Below are positions 1-13,406 of a stretch of 64,000 bases of DNA, piece by piece; within the stretch, counting starts at the first letter, position 1, and every line of letters begins with the position of its first letter. A model generated the notes under the pieces. That model saw only the letters and a program-made list of their open reading frames with translations, ran no database searches and was not told the origin of the DNA. Where the stretch lies: positions 434,001 to 498,000 of the forward strand of contig JBCAMK010000019.1 in the NCBI GenBank assembly GCA_038503065.1, in the 5' to 3' direction. A program made the translations under genes and the position numbers. The DNA is from Paragyromitra xinjiangensis. Lineage: Eukaryota; Ascomycota; Pezizomycetes; Pezizales; Discinaceae.

Positions 1-990
1 TGGAAATTTTTGGATGTGGTTCATCCACTTGACAATTAAAGACGAGAGAGGAACGTTACTACCAGGTGCACATACTGAGCGGCTCGGGAAGAAGCAGCCG
101 GAAAGAACAGGAAAAGAAACCTCGAGATCTTTCCCACGCCTTTGGTCCGTCTTAGCATCATGTGGCTTTTTCACCGCCTTTTAGCCTCGGTACGCGGGAT
201 CCCGTCCTCTCCACAGGGACCTCCGACTCCGCAGCATAGTCCCCTGTTGAACAATTCGATGAACGGATTGTGATCAGAATGCCGCAGTGTCCTATCCATG
301 CAGGCTCGAGTCTAGATATCTTAGTGATCCTAAACTAGTGTATTGAATAGCAAAATTAAGTACTCTAGAAGCACATATGGTCACTATTGATCACTCGGTC
401 GCTCAACTTCAGACTACAAGATTACTGCTTTAGGTCATATCTAATAAAGAAGTTCTCGTGTTCCACATCACGAAATAACACTATTGAAAATTGTCATCTA
501 AACCCCACAAAATATTTAATTCCCTCTAAGATGCTGTATTAACGTATGAATACTTTGCAGCCTAAACTTAATAATACTCTCTCTAGAGTCTTTTTTTCGA
601 CAGATGAGCACCTGTTCGCAGAATAACCTTCTTCGAATTGTATTCATCCTCCTAGACCCTGAGTACATAACTAGTATGCGTGCGGTAGCGTAATAGCCGG
701 CCTTGTATACTCTTCAATCCTCCTTATCAATGAAGCAGTGCCACTTCCTCCCTTATCCGACCCCTTGTTACCCACCACCCAGTCGAAATAAACCGAACCT
801 TCTAAGAGACCCTAACTCCACACATATATTATCACCGAGGCCTCTGGTGGGAGTTCATGAGACTTTCAACTCGGTTGATCAGATAGCTCAATGAGAGGTC
901 ATTTTGCTCCCGATGTGTACCAATTTTGTGAATAGCTCTCGCCTTGGTTAACTTCGTTTAAAATTTAGAACCTAGATGCTGGTATTACTA

Positions 991-1275
991 GCCAGCCGAA
1001 ACAACAATGTGTTGTCCGATTTGTACTTCAATATCCATTCAATGTTTTATCGGGCTCTCTATTCAAAGTCTTAGCGCTGTTATTTTAGCAAACCAGAACA
1101 GCAATGTCTGCTAACTTGCGCTTTGGTACTCGTTTGGTGTGCTACGGGTTCTCTGTTTAGGACCTTGGTGCAGCTACTCCCAGCCAACCAGAACAACAAT
1201 AGTTAAGCAGCTTGAGCCTTGATATTCGCTTGTTGTGCCATCTGGCTCTTTAGCCATAGTTCTTATCTGTCGGGC
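991..1275. repeat. Degenerate tandem repeat, about three copies of a ~96-bp unit
   Basis: Three successive blocks begin near 991, 1088 and 1182 with variants of GCCAACCAGAACAACAAT. Each then runs through a diverged stretch that ends in a GG-CTCT segment. Spacing is about 97 and 95 bases. The copies differ by many substitutions, so this is an old minisatellite-like array. No coding potential was seen. Confidence 0.6.
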
Positions 1276-4200
1276 GATTTTCAGAGGTGCGCATTTTTCC
1301 GTCTCCTCATGTGAAATAAAGGGTTTCGTTGTTCCTTTATCAATGCTACTCAATTAAGTTACTTAGTAACATCTGCAGAAAATAATAGTGGAAACCATAC
1401 TCCCAGAGATCTCTTAAAAAGGTATCTGGCCGGCTTAGGATTCGTTGGCGCGATTTCTCCAGATTAGTGAAATGGACGCATGGAATCCTCATTTCAACGC
1501 CACGTTCCTCAACATCGTCCTCATCAAATTTCCTGGAGGAGTATTGTCCATGAGGCGGATATCAACTGAGGATTACCGATTTCAGTGTTAACAGACACTT
1601 TTGGCGTCGAATATGCTCTCACTACAGTTTCTTTTTGGTAGTAACTTTCCAGTTAGTATCTGTGTAAAATGCCCTGCGAGCCAACCCAGCAAGTTGGGTC
1701 CTTACAGTGAAAGAAGAATTATCGAGCTATGACAAGCATGCCTAAAACCACACATTTTCTAGTTCGCTTCCACTCTAATGACGTGTTTTTCATAACGGAG
1801 ATGCAAAGTTATTAATGTCGGAGGTTCAAGGTCTTTTGTCATAAAATACTGATATCTAACACCGAGGGCTGGGGGACAGAGTGTTTGGATTGGATACTTC
1901 TGTTTTGGGATCAGGGAGATCACTAAAGAATGAACCGTATGCCTTTTCTCCGTGCCTGCTGCGTCTTGAAATAAAAAACATGCTTTCTTTAAGTTGGGCG
2001 TCCTTAAGGGATAGAAGTCGGAAATTTGTTGAAGCCTTAGAACAGTAGATCCCATCAAAAGTTGGTGAGATATCAAAAAACTTAACATTGTAGAATAATA
2101 CTATACCAGTCAGCTTGCGAAGAAAATATTAAATGCCTGAGAGATGGATGCTGCGCACAGTAAGCTTGGAACATGAGCTAGCTCAAGCTAGTGTAACTTT
2201 CTCCCCCAGCATGGAAACGCTTGGGCCGTGCAGTCGTTAGAATGACGCCCGTTATTGCGAATCACCAGCGATATATCGATCGATAGGAAGGATTTCGATT
2301 TCGATAACACAACAGGAAAGGCACGAAATAAAGTGGTTTGTACTTATACACTGACGGCTATCCTCAATATTACCAAAACCAGGGTTTCAGGCGATGGTCA
2401 GCGGAGACCGTTCTCATATACCAACGAATAGGTCATTTATTTATTGCTCATATTCGAATGCATCTTTATAGGATATGACGTACCATAAGAAAAAACAAAA
2501 CGCAACTAATCAAACCCTCCACCAGTTCCATCTCAGCCTCCACTAGGCTATTTGTCATCTCCGACTAGAGTTTATTCCTGGCAGCTGCGAGGATATCTTT
2601 TTGAACAATGTCCACGTCTATCTTTCATATAGGGTGAATTTGAAAACTTTGATCCGTAAGGTCTATGTAACATGCAAGTGGTAACTGTTTCCCATAGCTC
2701 AATGTCGGTTGCACTATCTGGGAGTTCCGCACAAACTCTAGAATCAGTATTTTCAACTAAATGTAAATATGCCGAAGGATGAAAGATGAGCAAAATATGA
2801 CCATGTGGTAGCCCTCTTTAGACGTTTCATTTCATGTATTCGGGTCCATTTAAGAACAAGTTCTTGCCGATATGCAAAGTTAATCACCGAGCAATACAAG
2901 CGTGTACAGTCGCATCCGGAAAGTCATGGCACCCTACAACCCATTGATGACTACAACCAGATAGTTACAGATCAAGCTGGAGAACAGTAAATAGAAAGGG
3001 AGAAGGAATATATAAATACTGACCTGCTACACAACATTCAACCACTTTGTATAGCAATCTTCTACAAAAATCACAGCTCTAATCTGCCGGCAGTCACGTT
3101 CAGCAGAGAGGAGGGTACCAGGACTTTCCGGACGCGACTATACATGCGCTGGGTATCTAAAAATGAAGACATCCCGCCCTTCGAAATGCAGGTAATGTGA
3201 TATTGTTCGATGTAGTGTAACCTTCCATCAATCTCCCCAATGGCAGAGAATGTCATGTGGTGATCTGAAATTGCCGCGGTGCTTGTAGATAACCTTAGAT
3301 ACGTTGCGTATTTCGCCTTGCTTTTAGGACTATTCGTTAACGAATTTGCAAGGCGATTTTCAGTAATCGAAGGATAGGGGCAAGGCCATCGTCTCCTCAA
3401 TACCTTCCGAATACTATCCGAGCTACTAATCGCTCATACCAGCAGATATATCCAACTTGTAAGATGCGTAGCACAAGGTAGTTCCTGCAATTCCTTCAAC
3501 GAATGTATCCCCGGGGTTCAGATATCTGTACTAACTAGAATCCCGGCATACATGTATGTTCCCGTTGCAGGATGATAGAGTCCACAATGGCTGTGATGAG
3601 ATAAAAGCGGAAACGTTCGCATGATTGAACCGAGCTAAACTCTAGTTTGCATAGATTGGCTAAATGAATTAGGTCAAGCAGACCCGCCAACTCGATTATC
3701 AGGACCAGCAGGTGTACTGTAACCCGAGTCTATAATACTACCTAATGGATAAAGTATAGATCAGGGGGTCCAAAATGTGTTGAAAAAGGCCCAGCAGAGC
3801 CTCAAGGATGCCATCACCTCAGCAAAGTCAACACAGTGCCCTATATTTAACCAGAATTATATGAAACTGGATCAGATTCTCAGGAAATGTCTGCTCGCCT
3901 CGAACCTGAGCATGGCATCTTGCAGCACGGAATGTTCTCTGGGGAGTCTATATCGACGCCAACGACTAGCACAATAAAAATTCAGTTCCCTAGTTGTTTG
4001 TTCTATCTTCGCCTAATGGCGGTTTTCCCGTTCTCTCTTTGGAGGTAGGGTCATCCATCCAGTTCTCTGGCTTTTGCTGAATGCCTCGCTGTGAAGGACT
4101 TCGTGATCGAATGGTGAAACTCAGGACAATATAGTCGTCTAAGATAAACGCCCCAGCGTGAGATTTAGCAGCCAGCAGTAGGCAACAATAACCTGCATCA

Positions 4201-5147
4201 TAGGCGTCTAGGAAATAGTCTATCGCCATAGCGAGATATAAGGATAGCACCCGGTGAATGATCCATCGCTACTAATGCGTGACTGTAAGACCTAGACCAG
4301 TAGCCGGTGAAACAGCCAATAAAACAATTAGTGAAACAGCCGAATTTCAAGTGAGGGTGATGCCAGCGAAACTTATAATGGCATGGTGAAGCCAAAAGCT
4401 CTCAAACACCCCGAACCATCCACAAGCGAGACCCGCAATGACACGAAGCTTCCGGAACCAACGAAATCTAGTGATAGCACAGCTCACCCCACGGTGCAGA
4501 ATTCCCCTGTGTATGAACCAAGCTTCCATGATAGCCCCGTAGGAATACTAAAACACCATCAGCAACACCATCAAGTATAAACACAAATATGCCTTAGTGT
4601 TTGAGCCGTTTATTAATCCAAGCTGAATAAATGTCCCGCAGCAAATCTCGGAATTGTAGCCTGGTATCTACCCGAAAGGTCCTGAAATGAAACGCATACC
4701 AGCTCCCCATGGGCCACCAAAAGAGCCGTATCCCACCCCCGCGGAACACCAGTAGAACAATCTTGCCAACCAAATCAGCAAACTAACAGAAGCAAACCAA
4801 CGAGTAAATACCAACATCTAGCAATAACAAGCGACCGCCAGCCACTCCACTCTCCATCGCTACCAATCCAGATAACCCCCGCGAGAGGCTCAAATGCCAC
4901 GACCCCGTAGTCCTTTCCAAAAACAGTCACAAGCACTCACGCCGTAGTAAAATCCTAATAAGTTACTAATATCCATCATATGAATATGACCAGTTGAAGA
5001 ATGATGTCGATAACGGCGTTAGCATCATAAGATTGTCAATAATAGGCGCTATTTTATGCTAGGCCTGAGCTAGAGATCTGCGTGCTGAATGACAGAATCA
5101 TTTTTGTGGATGATTCTACCGTAATAACGACTATGATGGCTCATTTT

Positions 5148-5191
5148 GGTTGAATAGACTGAATTGGTTGAATAGACTGAATAGACTAAAT
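5148..5191. repeat. Short tandem repeat (GGTTGAATAGACTGAAT)
   Basis: The unit GGTTGAATAGACTGAATT is followed directly by a second nearly identical copy and then a partial AGACTAAATT. It is a local slippage-type repeat in non-coding sequence. Confidence 0.7.
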
Positions 5192-5280
5192 TAGGTGGGA
5201 AGTTTGAATTAGATAGAGGGTTAAATGTTTCGGTATTTTAGCTTTTTGTGGATGGTTTTTTTGTGGCGCGTCGCAGTATG

Positions 5281-5314
5281 GTGGGGTGTGGTGGGGTGTG
5301 GTGAGGTGCGGTAG
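5281..5314. repeat. G/T-rich decamer microsatellite
   Basis: Two exact copies of GTGGGGTGTG are followed by the variant GTGAGGTGCG. The plus strand is strongly G-rich and could form a G-quadruplex-like structure, but this is only inferred from composition. Confidence 0.7.
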
Positions 5315-5687
5315 ATAGATCGTTGTTGGCAGGCAAACATAAATAGCAGATCACTCTACATCACTCGGTCTTGGCACACCACCAACCAATTCTACATTTT
5401 CTCAGAATTGCACTCCCAATAACAATTTCGAAAAAATAGCCCAGGCACAAGACAGACACCAACTTCCATAAATGAATTAATACCATGCATCTACCACCCA
5501 ACCACAAAAATACAAACCAATACCAGCAATGGTGTTGAGACCTATTACAGCCAGCCTGAACATAGATATACTTCTACTAAGCCGATCAACAGCTCCATCA
5601 TACAAAAAACGAATACTCAACACCCCAACCCAACCCAAAGCCAAAGAAAAAAAGCCCCCCTCCTCCACCCTCCTTCCACCCCTCCCA

Positions 5688-6930
5688 CTACCCCAAAAAC
5701 TGACAAACCGGCAATTTATACTCCCCCAAAACCCAATACCGTCTCCTAACCCCATCCCACACCTTCTTCCCCCCCTCCTCCCCCTCCTCATCATCCCTCA
5801 TCTTCAACGGCACAATCTCCCATTTCGTCTCCAACCCGGCCTCAAACAGATCTATCTCCACAACACGGGTATAAACATCATACGAAATCCTCCGGTCAGC
5901 GCCGAGCCCATGGAAGAAACTAAATCTACTCCCTGTACCAACCAATGTGCTAGAAGGACCTAGTAGTGCGATTACAAACTCAGAGAAGAACTCCCGTAGT
6001 GCTGTGTACGGCTCTGCGAAAGTGTCGAAGTAGATTGCGTCAAACGTGATATTACGTTCGACCAACGCGGGGAGGACCTAGTGTTGTTAGCCGTGCAAAA
6101 CGGAGGAGGGGGGAGGGGGGAGATACATCCTGCCATCTCCCTTCCAAGATCTCAACACCTAGTTTCGCATCCCACCCATCTTCCTTCATCTGCCTAAGCA
6201 CATCAGGATGCGCCTCAACAATAACATGAAGCTCCGGCTTCTTCTTCTGAAAAAACGAATCCACAATCCCCATTCCAAAACCAATATTCAACACTTTCTT
6301 CCCCACATGTTTACCAGGCAACAACACATCCACCGTCCTCTCCATAATCCCTCTTTCCCACTCCATCATAACCCCATTATTATCACCATCCAGTAGTTTG
6401 TCCTCGTGATATGTCAGCTCCGACGCAAGGTAGTCAACCGAGTTTACGTCCTTCTCCTCCTCATCAACCGACGTCGCGTCCGTCAACGGCGCGCTATCGA
6501 TCCCGTCGGTCTCCTCCATACTCTCCTCCTCGCCACCACTCAGCTCCTCATACGCGTCAAGGCGAGATAAGAGCATTTCAGCTCGCACCCCAGCATCAAC
6601 CATAATCTCATATAGACCGGTCAGACCCAACCGGTCAGCGACGCACCCGGGGGTTTCGCCACTAACGTCAAGGTCGTTCCATATTGCACCGTTTTGGAGA
6701 AGGAGTTTTATGGTTTCCTCAGCGGCTTTGAGTTCTTCTTTTGTGTCTGAGGGAGTGCAGGAGGCAATTGCAACGTGGAGGGCGGTTTGTTGGGTTTCGG
6801 GGTCGAGGACGTTGGCGGAGGTAGTTTTGAGGAGGGATTTAAGGACGGGGATGTTGTGGTCTGTTGCGGCAAGGAGGAGCATCGTGCTGGAGGGGTCGGT
6901 GGGGATGGGGGTGGAGATTGTTGTCGCCAT
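5688..6930 (-). CDS. RMT2: Protein arginine N5-methyltransferase Rmt2 (type IV)
   Basis: This is the fungal Rmt2 enzyme. The family transfers a methyl group from S-adenosylmethionine to the delta (internal) nitrogen of arginine; in yeast the target is ribosomal protein L12. Two exons, 6127-6930 and 5688-6077, flank a 49-nt phase-0 intron (6078-6126) with donor GTATCT, branch GGCTAAC and acceptor CTAG. Joining them gives 397 residues, normal for the family. The N-terminal half has ankyrin-like repeats (LLLAATDHNIPVLKSLL, TALHVAIA). The methyltransferase part has the cofactor motif VLNIGFGMGIVDSFF near residue 215, then IVEAHP, the stretch after the splice VLPALVERNITFDAIYFDTF, and FFHGLGADR. 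The protein ends in KLPVCQFLG, typical of Rmt2. The start is the first ATG of the frame. The gene looks intact. Its 5' end faces the 3' end of LSM12, about 1.15 kb away. Confidence 0.96.
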
Positions 6931-8079
6931 GATTGGGAATAGAAGGGATTGGCGGGATTGGCGGGGAGAGGTGAGTTTTGGGTAGTGAGTGGAGGGGTGA
7001 AGGTGGGGCAGATGGGATGGGGTTACCCGGATTAGAGGTCCGGGTAACTGCGGGAGAAACAGGGGGATTGGTGAGCTATGGGCGTTGTGGGTTCCTCTCG
7101 TGCTCTGCTTTGTTATTTTGTTGTTGGCTGGCTGCAGGCGAGATGGGATTGCTATATTAGGAACAAGAGTAGAGCGTTTACAAACGAGCGGGCGTCAAGG
7201 GGGATGGAGGAACCTAGATTTGTGAAATCTCCCATTAAGACAATAAGTACGAGCTACCCCTAACTATAGACGGAAAAAAAACCGAGTAACACCTTATATA
7301 AAAATAAAAAGATCATATCCCCTAAAGCCTAACTACATGTATCACTTTTATGTGAGAACTCATGTAGGCATCCCATGGTAGCACATAACCACTTGTGTAA
7401 CACTCTCATTGACTACTGCTTAGTAAACGAAACGTCAGATCAAGTCGTCAAGGATGCACGTATTACGACTTGCGTTTCTAGGGAGATAAGTTACATGTAG
7501 TCTCGTGCCCAGCCCCACTGCGCAGCTTGCTGCGTACCGTAAGAGATAAGTAATCAACTTTTTAACTAGAATTACTACGTATACGTGTAGGTTATAACCC
7601 TTAGCTATCGTTACATCAGTGATTCATAGATCATCCATCCGAGATAGACATAAGAAAAAGAAAAGGTAAAATTACACGTAGCCTCTCTTCAAAAAGGAAG
7701 GCGGCTAGATCAGAGGTTCATGCCCATGCCACCCACACCGTATTTTAAGCCCGCCGCTTCATAGAGTATCACTCGATTTCTACCCAATCCCCGAATCTGC
7801 GAAGTACACATCCCCAAAGCCTTATTAAACTCACACCCCAGCTCCCCAAGATCATATCACCCAGGAATATTCTTTATTCGGTAAACATTCCCCCTTCAAA
7901 GACTACTCAGAATATCCACGACCACATCCATCTCACCAACATGAATATATCCCCCACAACTCACATCTCCCCATTCCCCCCAACATTATGAAAAAAAGCA
8001 AACCAACTTTTCCGTTAAGATTTTTTTTAATCACCATCTCTGAAAATGACCATCTAACCATTAACGCCCAGTCCGCACA
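6931..8079. other. Intergenic region between RMT2 and LSM12
   Basis: Stop-rich sequence that should hold the RMT2 promoter (near 6931-7300) and the LSM12 3' untranslated region. Two TACATGTA palindromes lie at 7334 and 7492. The block 7020-7260 is G-rich on the plus strand and gives small spurious frames. No further gene was recognised. Confidence 0.6.
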
Positions 8080-8894
8080 TCAACCACCTTTCCTCTCTGA
8101 CACCGGAGTCGCAGACCTCCGCGCTGTTTCAAGTTTTCTTCGTTCTCCCTCGAGCTGTGTCCGTTAGTCACCCAGCGAGACAGTAAAAGAAGAAGAGGGA
8201 GGCGGTGAAGGATACATACAACTTTCTTAACCCTATTCAGCGCCGGTTTATCCTGGCTCCTAACACGCTCAGGCGTATACGGCTCATCAATGATGACGAC
8301 CTCCAAAACCACAATCTGCTTCTCATGCCACCGACACGGCATTCTACCCCATCAGCCCACCTCCGATCCTAGGGAAAAAGAAGAAAACTTACATCCTCGC
8401 CAAAGCATCAAAAATCTCCTGTCCCTCCCTACTAACACCCACCCCCTTACTCGCAACCCTTTCCGCCTCGCTCCGTCCCACGTCTTTCTCACGACCCTGC
8501 AGCGCCGCCAGGTTGACCGGTCCAATCCGCGGCTCCGCGAGCGCGAATGGAGTGGTGCGTTTTGCGGGAGCGCCGAGGACTGTTACGTCTTTCAGGAAGC
8601 TGATCTTGAGGATACGGTAGTCCTGAGCTGGGGAGGCAGGGTTGGATGGGGATTGTGTTAGTGCGAGAGTGGATGTGAGGGGATCGTAGGAGAATATAGT
8701 TCCTTCGTAGGTATCGTCGATGATGGTGAGGACGCGGACGCTATATGTGTTAGTGGGGGGGCGGTTGAGAAGGGGGGGGGAAAGTACCGGAGACCGACGA
8801 CCCAGTCGAGGGCGGCGAGGTTGGCTGTGGCGAAGGTGGGGTTTGCGGGGATGCTGCCGCCGCGCCCGCCGGTTGATTGGCGGCGGTTGTCCAT
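8080..8894 (-). CDS. LSM12: Lsm12 family protein (Lsm plus AD domain)
   Basis: Lsm12 is an RNA-associated protein linked in yeast to ribosomes and to the Pbp1 (ataxin-2 homologue) complex. Four exons, 8788-8894, 8393-8740, 8220-8343 and 8080-8154, give 217 residues. Introns of 47, 49 and 65 nt have donors GTACTT, GTAAGT and GTATGT and acceptors TAG, TAG and CAG, and all phases fit. The N-terminal Lsm fold (about 24-80) includes LDWVVGLRVRVLTIIDD and YEGTIFSYDP. The C-terminal AD (anticodon-binding-like) domain (about 140-202) has the hallmarks GQEIFDALARIMPCRWHEKQ, VVIIDEPYTPERV, LNRVKKV and LEGERRKLE. The last element appears only when the third intron is removed, which supports that splice. 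The gene is complete and close to the usual length. The start is the first ATG of exon 1. Confidence 0.95.
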
Positions 8895-11800
8895 GGTGGT
8901 GAGTGTAGGTCGCGGTGTCGCGAGGAGGTGGAGGTGAAGAGGTGAAGAGGTTGTGGTGGGATCGGCGAAACAGGGGGTGGTAACCAGGTTGGTTGCGGGT
9001 TTCTCCTTCTGCAGGATGGGAGGTACAGGAGCCGGGGGTGTGGCTTGGTTATGGGAATATTCGTGAGGAGAAAATAACAGGGAATAAAAGAAATAAAAGA
9101 AGTAAGAGGAGTAAAGAGAGATATCTATAACTCAGACGATTAAATCACAACTGCAGTCCTGCCCAAATCATCGCATCCACCGTTCCGCCTCCACCACTGT
9201 CTTTCCCTAGCTCTCATAGTAGGCCTTAACAGAAGAATATTGCTTGAGCTCAGTATGTCAGGAGCCACAACCCACCCAAGCGCAAAAGGCAGCGCATTAT
9301 TCAACATTTCAATTTCTGCATACTCCTGATTTCTATCCCCTATATTTCTTTGCCCCGCTTCATAATTCTAGAATTATCAGGTTGCCTGGTGACTTCCATA
9401 CAAACCTGCGCTTACGTAATCCACCAGATCTTCGCTAAGATGCGTAGTTTACATCCCGATGCAGCCACTGCTTCAGTTTCCATCACTCGATCCATCAACC
9501 TTCTGCCTGTCTGTTTGTTCTCTCAACTACCATTTCATCAACCACTTCATCAACCTCCATATAGCCCCATCAAATCCATTATAACCTACCCCTATTTATT
9601 CTATTCCTGATGCTACTTCCACCGTCGAGTTCAAGCCTGCTGTACCATTAGATTCTATCGAATGCAACTCCCAACTAGTATCGCACCAATACCGCATTTA
9701 CTAGCGTTAACATAGACCAACAACTAGCGAAGAAAAAAGGGATGCACCCACATACATGAAGCCGGACACCAAAACTGAATATTTACAACCTAACATCGGT
9801 AGTTCTAGAGATAACGTTCGCAATAAAACCACTGTCTCACTGGAAAGAGAGACAAAATCCAGTTATTCCAGACGATATCCAACTTCTACGTTCAAGTTCG
9901 AATGAGCTATTAATATTCCTATTAGCAACCTTGCATAATGAAGAAGACCCTATTATTCCTGCTGAAGAAATCCCTCAGGGTCTATTCACCCTGTAAGCCC
10001 TCTCTCATTTCATCCTAAGCTCTATCCTGCTTGTATACTCCTACGAGCCTGTCTGTCTAGTGTATTTATCATAGTGCTAGGTTAGAAAGCACTATTACAG
10101 CTAGTACTGCAGGAAAGCTTCTGTACGCATGAACTTCAGAAAGCCCCTCAACCAACACAGACCAACTACTGCACTAACCACCCATTCAAAGATAATTCGT
10201 AGTCATGGGATGCATTAACTCGCTCCTTTGAGAGTGCATGTTTCGATATATACCATGGCAAGCTTAATTAAATTCCAACACCGAGAAAGAATTTGGGGTA
10301 AAGCACCTACATTACTTCAGCCATCTTGCTTTAGTGCTATTTGAATGCGGTAGAAATATGCGGAGTAAACACAGGTCAGTTCTTGCACTGCAGGCACCGT
10401 CATTGTTGGGTTATCGTCTTAGGATGCTCCCCCACCAACGATAAGAACACTATTCATATCCCGAATAAAAGTAGAGACTCTTTGCTGAAGTCCAGAACCA
10501 ACCACAAACCACGACACCTCTCCAACGTTAACATTGAATCGTTTCTAAACCCATATCACGCGGTGAACACCCCAAGGTTACTGAGAGCTAGGTAGCGTTT
10601 ACTACAAACCAACAAATTCTACAGACCTTCCTCTCTCACTTTTGTTTTCATTGTAACCTACGCTTCCTATAATCCTAGTACGCATTTCAGATCATGCTTA
10701 AGATCAGAGGCACGTTGTCCCAATGGGCTGGTGGCCCATCCCGGCTCCATCAGAGGACAACTTATTCGCTTGGTAGTTACTCGTGGGTTGATGTTCGGAT
10801 AGCAGTGTTTATCTTACCGAAAAACTATCACAAAACATTGGTGGTCGGACCATACAGTGGTTTAGATACATATACATTCCAATAGCACGGTTGGTCATTG
10901 AAGCCTTCGAGGATATCCTTAGATCTCGACTGTAGCAGACAACAGTGAATAATCTGCTAGCTGTTGAGCTAGGTTACTTTATTTTATTTGGTTTCGCAAA
11001 ATACCGGAACTCTTTGACGAGGCATGCAGCCCTGGATTTTAATAGATATCAATACTGGGAGATTCATCCTTCCGGCGCTGGTAATTAAGTAAGTACGTCC
11101 TAATCCTATTACATATGTTGCAACTTACTCACGGTGATAGTCATTCTACCACCACCGACAAGACCTATAATACATTGAGCCCAGAGCTACACAATGGAGA
11201 AAGTTTATGAAATTATATCAATCGAATGCGGCGCTAAACCGCAATATCCTCAACATGCACCAGATCATTATCCAATTAACCGCGACTACCTTACCCCTTG
11301 CTTATATCGACGGAGAAACTCCTAGGATATCTAAGTGGTCTCATCGGCGGCCCCATGCTTATGGGAATCCAAGCTGCTTATGCTATTGGGTTTGTATCTC
11401 CTGAATACAAAATGGTTGAGCATGCAACTTGTATCGAGGATTCATGACTTAAGTTCTGGGTGATGGATCCACCCAGGGGTCCCAGACAAAAAGATAGAGA
11501 CTATTCAAATGCACGACTTACTAAAGTCACAGTTTCCGAACTCAGCAAACGGAAAATACATTGGGGGAGCAGCTAGAGTTGGGATAAAGACTGAAGTGAT
11601 AATCCAGCATACACTGATATAGGAAGATCTCGAAATGAACCGGGGATTTCATGTCGGTCCTATCGCGATAGTCTCCAACTCATTCTCGATTCCAAGATCC
11701 CTAGCAAGAAACCCCGTCATCATCGGAATCGGCAGTCCTTGGGCTAGCATTCGATGTATTAAATACTGAGTTGTCCTTACACACGACATAGATTTCATTT

Positions 11801-13406
11801 ATCACTACCATAGCCCCTAATATTCCTCACTTGACTAAGTCGATATACTTAGAAAATTAAATCCCATAGTACATTACCCCTAGAATCTATGGAAACTTTA
11901 TTCTATATTAGGGCTGGGGCCGTTCTCCCTAAAGTTCATGAGAAGATGATCTGAGGATCACTTCAACCAGCAGCACTCACAACTTCAAAATTATCGCCCG
12001 AGTTTTAGACATTCTTCGATGGCGAAACCATTTTGGGCTTCCCTCGAACTTCAGCTATGAGATTCCATTGGATAGTACCGGGCTAGTTTCATCAGCCAAA
12101 CGTGCAGTTCAAAACATTAAGTGTCCTGTAGCACTCAAGGAAGCCTTCGGATGTGGGTTATACTATTTAAGGTCTAAGATCTTAATACCTTAGTAGACCC
12201 CCCTCCCTTCTGGTTTTTTTCTTACTCGTCTTGTTTGGGTTTCCCATCTAACCTAGGTGTATCCTATTAGACACCGTACTAGTGCATGCGACCTTGGGTC
12301 TTAATCCGAATGGGCGTCATAGACCTTTTATGCGCGGTTTAACATCAAATCGAGTACCGCAAGATCTACTAGTAAACCCAATTATTTGAGATAGAGCAAT
12401 CAATTACAATAGCTTTCGGAGGTTTGAGGTTTGAATTACGAGGAGGCATGGATTTTTAGAGCAAAAGTCAAAAACATGGAGTATCTGGGGATCTCATCGC
12501 TTTCGGACTCGAGCATGGAGATAAGTGTTTCCGTTATCTGGTGAGGTATAAAGGCTTCCTGGATACTTCATTGTTATCAATGTCTTACACTGATTCCGCT
12601 TGACTGTGAATCTTGCAAGTGAATACAAGAGCATTAAATTTTACGCAATAATACCATAACTCATGTTGTTAGATGTAATTAATGAACTATCTATTTAATC
12701 ATCTAAGCGGTTTATACTGACTGTTGGCGGGGTTTGAATTAGCCTCGTTCGGGTACACATAAAATGCCCAGACTGTTGACTAGTTATTTTCCAGCCACAA
12801 ATACAAGCCTGAGCGAGGCTAGGTTCGAATCTCACTTATTCGTGCCTCACACTCGAACGAACTGATAGCTAACCCCCGGACCCATTGGTTTGCCATCTCT
12901 CAGTGATTCTAGCCTATCCCAAATACGTGAAGGAGTGATCAACATGGCAGATCATGGGCTAGGAGTAGTATTCCACCACATTAGCATAAACGCATCAACA
13001 TTTTCCGATTCGGACCGCCCATAGAAAATTTGCTTGGCATTCTCAATTTATCCAACTTATCTGGCCGAACTATACCCTGCCGATTGCTCCTTCAATTTAC
13101 AATGCAATTCTACATCCTTATTCGTGTTATGGGCATTATCCCTATTCTTATACAGCGATTAAATATCAAGCACCGTAAGCCAAAAAACTGAGTCGTTAAA
13201 ATTATTTATCATCAAGTCATTCATTGCTGCGAGGTAACTGGGGTTCTCGCTACATAATTTTACGTAACAAAAATTCCTGATAGCGAGGTATCGCTTCTTC
13301 CAAGTTTCAGCTCCAAAAACGCAAGAAATACATATGGTCATCATAGATAAAACCCCCACAGAATCATCCAGAAACCGAATCTTCCCACTTTACTCACCGG
13401 ATCTCA
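8895..13406. other. Intergenic region, no recognisable gene
   Basis: About 4.5 kb of stop-rich sequence. A purine-rich tract at 9061-9120 lies upstream of LSM12 and is probably near its promoter. Much of 9.2-11 kb is C- and A-rich on the plus strand. A fragment at 12835 resembles the T-loop of a tRNA but has no matching tRNA body. A 66-codon minus-strand frame at 13159-13359 follows a good donor site (GTGAGT at the end of the F-box gene) and might be a leftover 3' exon, but I cannot show it. Confidence 0.55.

Larger units (their letters stand above)
1..5687. other. Intergenic region, no recognisable gene
   Basis: Both strands carry only short open frames interrupted by stops, and none resembles a protein family I know. 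The region holds a degenerate tandem repeat near 1 kb and two short simple repeats near 5.15 and 5.28 kb, listed separately. A 65-codon plus-strand frame at 4383-4580 is rich in Pro, Ser, His and Gln; I cannot support it as a gene. One TACATGTA palindrome lies at 3549. The last few hundred bases are probably the 3' untranslated region of the minus-strand RMT2 gene. Confidence 0.6.

Noticed and set aside
5529..5963. 144-codon plus-strand frame rich in Pro and Leu
   Set aside because: It is the antisense shadow of RMT2 exon 2 and its 3' flank, with low-complexity composition.
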